Shown: positions 55,485-64,000 of the stretch, piece after piece | How positions within the stretch are numbered: the stretch's first letter is position 1 | How the letters are laid out: each line of letters opens with the position of its first letter | Assembly (NCBI RefSeq): GCF_000204055.1 | Contig: NW_006768803.1 | Coordinates: 113,460 to 177,459, forward strand | DNA from: Melampsora larici-populina 98AG31 | Taxonomy: Eukaryota > Basidiomycota > Pucciniomycetes > Pucciniales > Melampsoraceae | Length of the DNA: 64,000 bases | Reading direction: 5' to 3' | The notes under the pieces: generated by a model | Database searches by the model: none | What the model was told of the DNA's origin: nothing | What the model saw: only the letters and a program-made list of their open reading frames with translations | Position numbers and translations under genes: made by a program

Positions 55485-55954
55485 TTTTCTTTTGTTTCGA
55501 GTGTTCTCACTTTCATTTTTCATGATCCCATCAACAACCATCACAAAACTGATGCTCGCTCACTACGCAATCAACCACTGGGCAAATGACCCTAGTCTCT
55601 TTCATAGAAGTCTTGAGTCTTTTTTGTTATGGTTTTTTTTCGATGTTTACGCTTCTGATGATCCCAAAAGAACTCTTAAACTCTCGCTTGGTCACTACAT
55701 GTGTAATTCACCAGAATTGCCACTGGTCAAATGACCATTTGCTTCAAATCGAGAATGCCAAACGGTTCGCACTGGGCTACTGGAGGTTGTACTGGGCTGT
55801 GGTTCCTCACCCACCCAGAACGTATTGAATGCATTTCTGCCATTCAATCAGCTTTCTCACCGTCGTGCGGAACCTAAAGCAAGGATATCGCACCGATGTC
55901 CTTGCTCTCATCCGCGCGACCTCCTCTGTGAGGATAATCAACCGAGATCGGGGG

Positions 55955-55997
55955 GATCTCCGTTGGATGTCGTGTCTCGCAACATCCAACGGAGATC
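55955..55997. repeat. hairpin with 16-bp perfect arms
   Basis: GATCTCCGTTGGATGT at 55955-55970 and ACATCCAACGGAGATC at 55982-55997 are perfect inverted copies with an 11-nt loop. A smaller palindrome GTGTAGTAACTACAC follows at about 56012-56026. Confidence 0.85.
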
Positions 55998-56035
55998 CTG
56001 ATTGGACCGTAGTGTAGTAACTACACCATGGAACT

Positions 56036-56167
56036 ACGATGGACGAGAGAGGAGGGTGGAGGACAAACCTCAAAACCCAAAACACAAACCTGTATCGCCC
56101 TGTACAGATACTCGATTTTCGAGTAGCTCTGATCAAACCTCACCAGAGCTGCCTAGAAACAATCCAG
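56036..56167 (+). repeat. left arm of a 132-bp inverted repeat
   Basis: Matches 57493-57624 in inverted orientation at roughly 90 percent. It starts ACGATGGACGAGAGAGGAGG and both arms keep an open 43-codon frame (MDERGGWRTNLK here, MDKRGGWRTNLK there). The pair brackets 1.3 kb of non-coding DNA, so the whole may be a decayed transposon or an inverted duplication. Confidence 0.8.
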
Positions 56168-57492
56168 ACGATGCCAGAGACGATTCCAGCTAACTCCCAA
56201 TTGAAAATGCTGTCGAATCATCACATCAAATTGAAAAGTAAGTTTTTAGATCATCTGAAACAAGTTAGAATCGCGATGATAAGTTGACCACTTCACACCA
56301 AAGGGACAGCGTGTGAAGTAACTTCCATAGAGAGCTTAGAGGGTAAGGGAGACTTAGGTGCACATGTAACTTTACACACACAATGGAAGTGTGTGGGAAA
56401 GATACAGGAAAGAAGAGGGAAAAATTTCCGCGCTCCAAATGTTCTTACCCTTCTGTTGCACATAGTCAAATAGAGCAATCAAGCCCTGCTATCTCTCTCT
56501 CTCTATCTCCTATCAGTCTCCTTATAGAAAATTTAGCCCCCACCCACCATCCCAGTAGGCTAGGACACAGCTCTCCGGTTACTTCTCAGGCACTTTACGT
56601 AGTGTCGAGCAAGGAGTAGACCGGGTTTAGACCACTCAGGGCTTCTTACGTAGGCCCCGAGGGTCCCCGGTACGTCTCCCAGCTCGGCACCCCCCCACAT
56701 TATTCTCAACTTAGGATAGCCTAAGTTAAGGATAGCATAAGGCTGAGAAATTAAAGAAAGTTGCATTCTTAGTTAAGATATGTAATTACAAGCTAGGAAG
56801 CCTAAACTAAGATTATGAGAATGAGAGATCGCATACCTATGACTTACCCCTAGAGTAGAAATGGAATTATGGTTTCTTTTGGCCTTTTTATCAAACAAAA
56901 AGATTTGCTTCCCTTCAGGTTTAACTTTTTTAGATAAAGACTCTGGTACAAAGAAGGCTTGATTCTCATTGTGTAAGGACTTCTTGTTTTTACACAATAT
57001 ATTTAGCATGTGATAAATGTTCAGTTTCTTCCTTGTGCAATGATACTGAATAGGAAAATCTCAAGGTTTGAATTCAATACGAGAGTTGAAAATTCAACAT
57101 TGATGTCTAAACAAAGATCAGAAAAAGACCCAAAAGCAGAAATCCAACCCGAGACCATTTGCATTCGAAGTAGTGAATTGAAATTGAAAGCTTGTGGAAT
57201 GATGCAAACAAAAAAAAGGGTCTGTGGGTCCAAATGTACTAATTTTATGCCTTGCTCTCCTAATCTGGTCAAAAGACAAAACTTTTAATGTTTTCAATTA
57301 TAAACTCACCTCGATTAAACTTGTACTTGATTCCTGGATGTTTGTTGGTTTTTTGAAAAAGTTGTTGAGTGAGATGTGGTTTGGAATTTCCAATGTATGA
57401 TTTATTCCTTCATTTTTAGCTGGCATGAGATCTTATGTCAAAATTCTGTTTGTTTGATAGAAAGGATAGTTAATACAACTTATCATTGTGAT

Positions 57493-57624
57493 CTGGATCG
57501 TTTCTAGGACGTTCTGGTGAGGTTTGATCAGAGCTACTTGAAAATCAAGTATCTGTACAGGACCATACAGGTTTGTGTTTCGGGTTTTGAGGTTTGTCCT
57601 CCACCCTCCTCTCTTGTCCATCGT
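57493..57624 (-). repeat. right arm of a 132-bp inverted repeat
   Basis: Inverted partner of 56036-56167. No target duplication outside the arms is convincing. Confidence 0.8.
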
Positions 57625-57643
57625 ACGGAACTACAGTTGACAC

Positions 57644-57711
57644 TAAACTTAACAAAATCCCACGCTGTTGCCTCGGGTCGCGAGCAACTGTGTGGGACTT
57701 TGTTAAGTTTA
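57644..57711. repeat. 68-bp hairpin, 20-bp arms
   Basis: TAAACTTAACAAAATCCCAC at 57644-57663 is inverted at 57692-57711 with one mismatch. The loop contains a further partial inversion (GTTGC/GCAAC). It ends 13 bp before the LTR relic. Confidence 0.8.
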
Positions 57712-57724
57712 ATGCAAGGGCTCT

Positions 57725-57845
57725 TGTAAGGGCTCTGGTCTAGGTTCTCGAAGAGCTTAACTCTATGTATGAGTTTAGTCTAGATTTTTAGAGTGATGAA
57801 AGCTACTTTAATAATTCAATAAGAAAAGAAATAAAACAATACTAG
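57725..57845 (-). repeat. truncated LTR relic of the chromovirus family
   Basis: TGTAAGGGCTCTGGTCTAGG, AAAGCTACTTTAATAATTC and AAGAAAAGAAATAAAACAAT follow the order of the inverted 275-bp LTR of the 41-47 kb element, with many differences. Only about 120 bp remain. It marks an older insertion of the same or a sister family. Confidence 0.75.
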
Positions 57846-58083
57846 CACATCAGCGGCGGGCGCCGCTTCCAAGATATCACATTATGAGGATGGCATCTAT
57901 TGTCTTCTATGTGGCACAAGACCCATCATGACTGATCTTGTGATTCCTCTTCAAAATATTGCTTGGGCTCATATTAAATGAGCAGCAAAGATTGAGTTCA
58001 ATGATTGATTTCATTCAGCCGTTGCACCATCTAGATTGATAAGTTTCAGACTTTGGAAGCCACAAAAACATACTTACCAATAT

Positions 58084-61000
58084 CAACACCGAGACAGCAG
58101 CGCAGCGCAGCGTTACGAGGCAAGTTGCGCGCTGCGTAGCTGTTTCCGTTATCAGGAAATTTCCCGATTTGACAACGCTGCTTGATGAGTTACGCTAGCC
58201 AATTTTGCGTAACTCATTTGGAATCTCTCCGTTATCTCACATTGATAACGTAGCTCCTATAGTTACGTTATCGCTAAAGTAACGTGATAACTTGTAAAAA
58301 AATTCTCGAACCGCCAAAAATATATACATAAGAGAATGAAGAGAGCCTTTAATTAAAGAAGTTACTAAATAGAAACAAACAATTCCCACTCTCCAGACAT
58401 AAAGAAAGGAACAGTTTGAATGAGGTCACAAGAAATCTTGTACCCTAATATGTTCCACAACGCTGAGGAATTCATCACCTAGAGGGACCCCCTCGACTAA
58501 CCACATACGGGTTGAGACCGACCTCTCAATAGTGATTGGAGTCAGGCCCCCTCGACTAGCTGAACATACATCAGCAGCGGCGGAGAAGGTTCGCTCCGGT
58601 TGGGCCGAAGATCCTGAAGTGGCCAGGTAGTCTTGAGCCATCAGTGCAACTATTGGAAACCTGGTGTGGTTTACCTGCGAAGAAGCAAAGATGAGTACAA
58701 AAACAAAGGAGACGATAATAACCTTGAGACTTACCGACCACCATCGCAGTGCTTCGCTTGGATTGCCAAGATCGTAATCGGGTTCTTTCATACGAAGAGC
58801 TCCTCAAAAATAATCTTGAACCTGAGAATCATCACCCAGGTCCTCGTGGTCATCATCTTCATCACTATAAACATCAAACATTGTCGAAGTTGACTGCTTT
58901 GTGAAACCTGTGTCATCAGATCTCAAAGTTGCTGGCTTTCTTGTAGTTGATTGTATTTGATAATGTTTGAATAATCTATTGAATGTGGCTTCAGCTTCAA
59001 TGAAAGTTCTTGAGCTCTTTTCAAATTTCTTTTCAAAATATCTAAGTCGAAAGGCCGGGTGGAGGATGGTTGCCATCACGAGAGTTTCGGTCGAAAGAGC
59101 TTCGTCCAAGTAGAGTTGGACTTTGGTGATCATCGCATCTATCATGGGATAGAGTGCATCACTTGTTGACATCTTGAATTGTCGTTCTTGTGATGCAGCT
59201 TGCAATTGAACATACTGCGGTATCACCATTGCGCCAGTTGGTAGGTTACCCTCCATCTGCTTGGTGATTGTCAAGAACGGCTGTACGAAGGATATAACTC
59301 AATAAGTACTGTATAAGTAAGTGATCTTTTCTTGAAACTGAAACTTACCTCAAGCTCGTTGTTGAGCTCTTCAATCGAAGCCCATTCAGATGGAGATATA
59401 GTAATCTCATGGAAGTAACCGTAAGGCTTCCCATTTTTGCGAGGCCGACGAGTCTTGGAGTTTACCCGTTCCAGATCCTCTTTCAAAAGCTGATCTATCA
59501 CCTATGACAAAGACAATTGAACATGTTGATTTGGTGCCAGATAAGAAAATGAATTGAAATAAGAAAACAAAATAACCAAAAAAAAAACCAACCTCACGTG
59601 CCAACCACGCTTTGTGGCGACTTATATACTTGATATTCCACCTAATTCCGTAACCTGCAATTAATGAACCAAGTGATAGACCACGACTTTTCTTGACACG
59701 ATTATATTCGTTGCGCCAGGAAGATGAGCGGGTAATTCTTCGTATGACGAAGTCGAGCTGGAGATGATAATGGTATCAGATGATGTAGATGTAAGTATTG
59801 TAGTAATGAAGGAAGAGGTTGGACAAAAACTAACCTTTTCAAGTATATAATTGAGTTTGTTGGCCTCTCGTTGATGAGTTGGAGCCACGTTGTCTTCAAG
59901 TAAAAGAATCGGATTGCCTGCATCTGCCGCATCTGCCGCATCCCAGTCGAGCTCGTCGTCTACCGCTGCGATAGCTAAAGTACCCTCTAATCGACTCATG
60001 AAGTTGGCCTCGGATGAGTCTTTGTCCTCGACTTCTTGAAGGTCATGTTCATCATCAGACAATACATCTTCGTTTGGTGCCGTCGCGACGTCAGGTACCT
60101 CGACAACCGGTCCATCGCCAGCTCGTGGGTCGTCCGGCTCTTCGTCTTCAGCAACTGTTGCACAAACTGCAGGGAACTGGCCCCGATTGGTGGTCTTGAT
60201 CTTGCGTGGGGCAGCAGTCTTGAGGCCAAGAGCAGCTAGACCTGCTCCTACAATAAGCGCAAGCTTATGACAGAAACAAAATGCGTGCATAGTCTCAGGG
60301 TTCCAGGTGTAGTTCAAATTGGGACCACAATGATCAATGAACTGCCGATGCATTTCATTGGCCATTGTCTTATTGTTTGACCCTGAGTCGGTCGTCTGGG
60401 AGAGCAAGTGAAGACGGGCAAAGTGATGTCAGCCTATATAATAATTATAATCAATCAAAGAGAGAGTACAACTCATCTTATCAGCGATGTTGTGCTTGAT
60501 CAATATGTTGGCCAAAGGCTCAGCCAACCAGACACCTTGGTGTTCCCACGCAACAACCTTCAGCGTGAGGTGACGAGATACGAACTTCCAGGAAGGATCG
60601 ATGTAAGTAACATTAGCGCCGATGAAGCCATGTCGATTACCCTTTGAAGTCCATATGTCATGTTGCATCGAGAATTTTGAAGTCAAGCCCTGTGATCACA
60701 ATCGACATTAGTATTTGGAAGGTGGAATGAAAGACAACAAGGACTATAAGAATAAATTATGATCCTACCTTTAGTTCGTTAATAACTTGATTCTTCATTG
60801 ACAAGTTGAGACGTTTGGCCTCTAGCGCGGCCCAGTGCCGTCCATACAGCTTCGCTTCAGGTCTAAGATACTGTACCGATGCTCGAAGCCAGGGATCGGC
60901 CAATCGTGACCAGGGTGAAGCTTGGCGAAGTAGCCAAACACACATTCCTTGGTTGAATGTGAGGTTGTCAAACTTAGAAACCTTCGTAGTAGTGACAAAA

Positions 61001-62534
61001 GCATCAAGAGGGCCGTTTGTTTGCTTCCGCTCAGATTCTTCTCGGGCACGGATTTCGGCAACTGAAGGAGGTATTTCCAGACCAGCTGCTTTAGCTCGGA
61101 GTCGTCCTGGGCAGCCAGTGGTCGAACGCCCTTCCTGAGTTGACCCATCCCGGTGGGCTTTGAGGTTAGCCGTGGGATTGCTGTAACTGATACGTACGGG
61201 TTGGTCCTTGCCTCGGCCTTTGCACCAGAGACAAGGATAACCCAAAGGTCTTTTGGTTTTATCCTATGCATAGTGGAATAACCGAAATATTTGAGTTTAT
61301 GAAAATTTTATTCAAGATTGGTATAGTTTAGGACTTACATCGTCAGGTTTGCTGTGCCACGGTTGTCCATAGTATGCATATAGGTTGTCATTCTTCTCTA
61401 CCTCGTCCAGATCGATAGGTTTGCGTTTTTGTACTTGTTGATTCTCTTGGTCTGAATCGGCGCGGAGAACTTCTTTGGTGACCTGATTAGAAGATGACTG
61501 GAAACAAAGTATGAGTCAGATTAGAGATCAATTACAAGATTGTTTCGATCATCACAAAAAACGTGTACTTACTTCATTGTTGACTGTGGTCTTCTGGACT
61601 GTTTTGCGGCGCTTTTTCTTAGGGACAACAATCTGAGGGCCATCACTCTCATCTTCGGAATCCATGATGACTGTTGCTTTGCTCTTCTTCGCAGTTGATT
61701 TGGATGGGCCATTGTCAACAGAAACTCTTCGCCGGCTATCGGGGGAAGGTCGAACCATTCGTGGGTTTGATGTAGGAATGCGCGTCCTTTTAGATCTACT
61801 AGGGGTGGTTTGTGATTGGTTAACGGGCATAGAGGTGGATGATGAGGAAAAATTGAGTTGAGATGGCTGAGAACTTGTTTGCATCACAGATAATTGAATA
61901 AAAACACAGTTGAACATGTGTATGAAGATGCCAACAAAGAAACGGCGATGTGGATCAATCATGATGGGGAGTAGTTCGAAGAGATATTGGTGAAGGTGGG
62001 GTGGAAAATATCGAGGGGAAATCTAGAGGAAAGATGGAGTGATTACCAAGAGAAATTATGGATCAGAGATCGGAAAAATCTAAATCGATGGCATGATGAA
62101 GCTGGAAGGAAGGGTTTTAAAACTCACTATGAGAAGAATCAGGCCGTGACAACTGCCCCTTGCGTCCATCATTCGACACGATCCTTCTGTAATGGGTGGT
62201 ACGTGGTGGTGAAGTTGATGAAAGGTGTCCGTGCAGAGGCTAAATGGGGAAAGGCGTGGTGAAGTCGTCGAAAGGTGTCCGTGCAGAGGCTAAATGGGGA
62301 AAGGTCATCCCTTGCGTTCCGTAATGCGCAGCAGAGCTACTGTAGCGGGGTGCGGGGCTGAAACGTAACTGAAAAAAAAAACCCCGTTACCCAAAACTGA
62401 TAACGTAACTCAAAAAAAATAAGTCCGTTACAAGATTCCGCCAACGTAGCTCTTTCGACTTACGTTAAGTTAACAGTAAACGTGACGCCTAGAGCTACGT
62501 TAGCGTTACGGCGAGCGCTGCTGTCTCGGCGTTG
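58084..62534 (-). mobile_element. hAT DNA transposon, 4.45 kb
   Basis: The ends are inverted copies: CAACACCGAGACAGCAGCGC at 58084 and the inverse of CAACGCCGAGACAGCAGCGC ending at 62534. CCAATAT occurs directly outside both ends (58077-58083 and 62535-62541), consistent with an 8-bp hAT target duplication with one changed base. Subterminal regions on both sides are rich in GTTACG and GTAACG words, likely transposase binding sites. The interior holds a multi-exon BED-hAT transposase on the minus strand. Confidence 0.85.
58430..61884 (-). CDS. hAT transposase with BED-type zinc finger
   Basis: A nuclear DDE-type transposase. First exons are clear: 61884-61573 (MQTSSQPSQLNFS, serine-rich, then the basic patch PKKKRRKTVQK), 61497-61339, 61263-60769, and an exon starting at 60689, all phase 0. 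The BED-type finger is in YPCLWCKGRGKD...LKAHRDG. The RNase H-like core shows QHDIWTSKGNRHGFIGANV, then TTDSGSNNKTMANEM near 60390, and CHKLALIVGAGL. An acidic insertion (PDDPRAGDG, DDEHDLQEVEDKD) interrupts it. The C-terminal dimerisation/catalytic segment contains ATILHPAFRLRYFEKKFEK near 59040 and DYLATSGSSAQPERTFSAAA near 58600, where the Glu is expected. Exon ends between about 60480 and 60407 and between 59860 and 59500 were not resolved, so I cannot say whether the gene is intact. Confidence 0.85.
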
Positions 62535-63142
62535 CCAATATGTACCACCACACCTATCAGTGATTGTGAATTACAGATAGATGTACACACTCCACAACTT
62601 TTGACAGATTACCAAGAATGATGTATTACACATGTGAGAGATAGTCTTGGCTGAGCTTAGGTACCACATTATGTATTACAGTACCATGCATTTTATCAAT
62701 GTTTTAGGAAGTATTCAAGTCTCACAATGAATCTGACTTCAATATGAAGCTTGAGATTTTATCTTAGAAATAGAAGAGGAAGTTACATACACAGAAACCG
62801 GCGCAATGGAACACAACAATCGCCCATGGGCTTGATGTATGGCGCGAGGCACCACGACCCAACAAGAAACAAAAAACCACGGCAGACCAACCGGACGTTC
62901 ACACGGAAGAGAGTTAGTTAACTAGACAAGACATCATGTACAATTGATCAAGTAAACTCCAATGCCAAAATGTAATGTGAGTGTTGATGAGGATGGCGAA
63001 GTAGAAATGGTGTCGAGTGCTTTGAAATAAGTTTTTAAATTCCTTTGAAATGCAAAGATTGGTTATGATAGCTTTACATTTGAAATGCAAACATTTGTTA
63101 TGAAATCGAACCTCAGCATGAAAATCCTCCCTTTAACATGGA
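62535..63142. other. spacer
   Basis: AT-rich sequence between the hAT element and the partial gene at the right edge. Nothing recognised beyond the hAT target-duplication copy at its start. Confidence 0.4.
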
Positions 63143-64000
63143 TTACCGGTCCAACCTTCCGGTACCTAAAGTTGCAATGAGGAGGGTCAACGTGTTATAA
63201 CATGTTGGCCGCAAGAATATTTGAGACGAACCATAGGGATCCAAGTGCCGCCGAAGGCGAAACTTTGCCTGGTGTGCTTTCATAACACCACAAATCACAT
63301 GATTGAGTTCGGAGGGAATACTCCTGCGGATGAAGTCTAATGCACATCGGTCAATGACCAGGTCTACTGCTGTTCTAATGAGGGGACGACATCCTTCAAG
63401 GTATGCTTCCACACCCGCGATAAATTCAATGACGTGCCCGCAGGTGGTCACCCACATGAGCCAGTTCGAGCCATCTTCCTCTAAAAAGTCCACTTCTTCT
63501 ATGATATCATAAATCTTTTCCAATTTTCTGAACATTGATTGAACCACTTGAAAATCATCATATTGATGATCTCGAAGGGCTGCTTGGATACGTTGAGTGC
63601 ACTGAACCGCGTGCCCGAATGGTGGAGTGCACATAGCGAACTAAAGAAAGAGTTTGAACAAAAGATACAAAGTCGGTGTAAAAGATGAAGAATATAAACA
63701 TTGTCAGAGAACAGGTCAGTCACCCACCTGGAGTTTGTGGAGTTGATGAAAAAAAAGGTGATAATGCCTGCGATGGGCGACGTTCCATTCGAAGCGCAGG
63801 GACTTTCTATACTCTCTGCCTTCCTGCCGTTTGCTTGGCCAAGGGCCAGCCTTGCTCCAATGGCCACATCTCCAACCTCTTAGATTCCACATAGACGGGT
63901 TGGGCCATTTGGGCAAACAGAAAGGGAAACCAAGAGGTGTGGCACCAAGCAACGCCTATCTGCCGCCTGAGAGCTCAAACAGGCCTCATTGTTTGCCAAA
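63143..64000 (-). CDS. partial unknown gene running off the right edge
   Basis: The last exon (about 63640-63143) encodes MCTPPFGHAVQCTQRIQAAL, then WLMWVTTCGHVIEFIAGVEA, PLIRTAVDLVIDRCALDFI and LDPYGSSQIFLRPTCYNTL, and ends at 63143. An upstream exon with a frame ending FEWNVAHRRHYHLFFHQLHK lies beyond an intron with donor near 63729 and continues past the window. I recall no named family. The mixture of hydrophobic and charged residues suggests a soluble helical protein. The 5' part is missing, so length and start are unknown. Confidence 0.5.

Larger units (their letters stand above)
55485..58083. other. non-coding region with repeat relics
   Basis: No gene is supported. The stretch contains the hairpins, inverted repeat and LTR relic listed separately, a short CT microsatellite near 56492-56510, and, at about 56290-56760, sequence with the look of an old LTR or leader (pyrimidine tract, then a C/G-rich segment) that I could not assign. 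Confidence 0.4.

Noticed and set aside
56290..56760. Possible old LTR with pyrimidine tract
   Set aside because: No partner LTR, no TG...CA ends that I can fix, so not listed as an element.
1..64000. CRISPR arrays, operons, ribosome-binding sites, rRNA genes
   Set aside because: The sequence is eukaryotic with spliced genes; no regular spaced repeats or rRNA-like sequence were seen.

Overview
The window is fungal nuclear DNA, most probably from a transposon-rich basidiomycete, with a rust-type (Pucciniomycotina) genome as the best guess. The reasons are short GT-AG introns of 50-210 nt in nearly every host-type gene, a CxC1-type KDZ transposase next to a TET/JBP-like dioxygenase (a pairing known from basidiomycetes), DIRS-like retroelements with a tyrosine recombinase, Ty3/gypsy elements and a BED-finger hAT transposon. 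Species assignment is inference. I could model seven multi-exon genes whose exon lengths sum to whole codons across canonical splice sites. Almost everything else is mobile DNA.

Layout. (1) 1-16.2 kb: what looks like one large composite KDZ transposon. C/A-rich sequence lies at its left edge and the same composition, inverted, at its right edge. Between them are an orphan gene (911-3024), a hAT-like foldback MITE (3100-3882), a TET/JBP-like 2OG-Fe(II) oxygenase (5185-6499), repeat-rich spacer, the CxC1-KDZ transposase (9414-12890) and, convergent to it, a FAR1-type zinc finger + OTU protease gene (15759-13237). (2) 16.2-28.7 kb: three DIRS-like elements, two on the minus strand and truncated (16.2-19.6 and 20.2-22.1 kb) and one on the plus strand with Gag, RT-RNase H and tyrosine recombinase (23.5-28.7 kb), plus a foldback repeat between the head-to-head copies. 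(3) 29459-39581: a full-length Ty3/gypsy element on the minus strand with 1110-bp LTRs and AGTAT target duplication; its single Gag-Pol frame is broken by five stops. (4) 40127-40686: a four-exon gene for a 64-residue predicted secreted peptide. (5) 41148-47409: a young, uninterrupted chromovirus-like Ty3/gypsy element (275-bp LTRs, GTTGT duplication). (6) 47.9-55.2 kb: a palindromic hairpin element, a Tnp2-like transposase gene with one stop, and an eight-exon orphan gene with two stops. (7) 55.2-58.1 kb: non-coding DNA with hairpins, a long inverted repeat and an LTR relic. (8) 58084-62534: a hAT element with a BED-finger transposase. (9) A partial unknown gene runs off the right edge.

How the parts fit. 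The TET-like enzyme belongs to the family that oxidises 5-methylcytosine (and thymine in JBP). The broken elements carry damage that looks like methylcytosine deamination: eight inferred nonsense changes in three unrelated genes are each one C-to-T step from CGA or CAA, five of the eight in a TCG context, and the two LTRs of the broken gypsy element differ almost only by transitions, mostly at CpG. The young intact element shows none of this. The window therefore suggests a genome in which repeats are hit by CpG/TCG-directed C-to-T mutation, and in which a KDZ transposon carries both a cytosine-modifying dioxygenase and a putative ubiquitin-directed protease. The link between these is inference.
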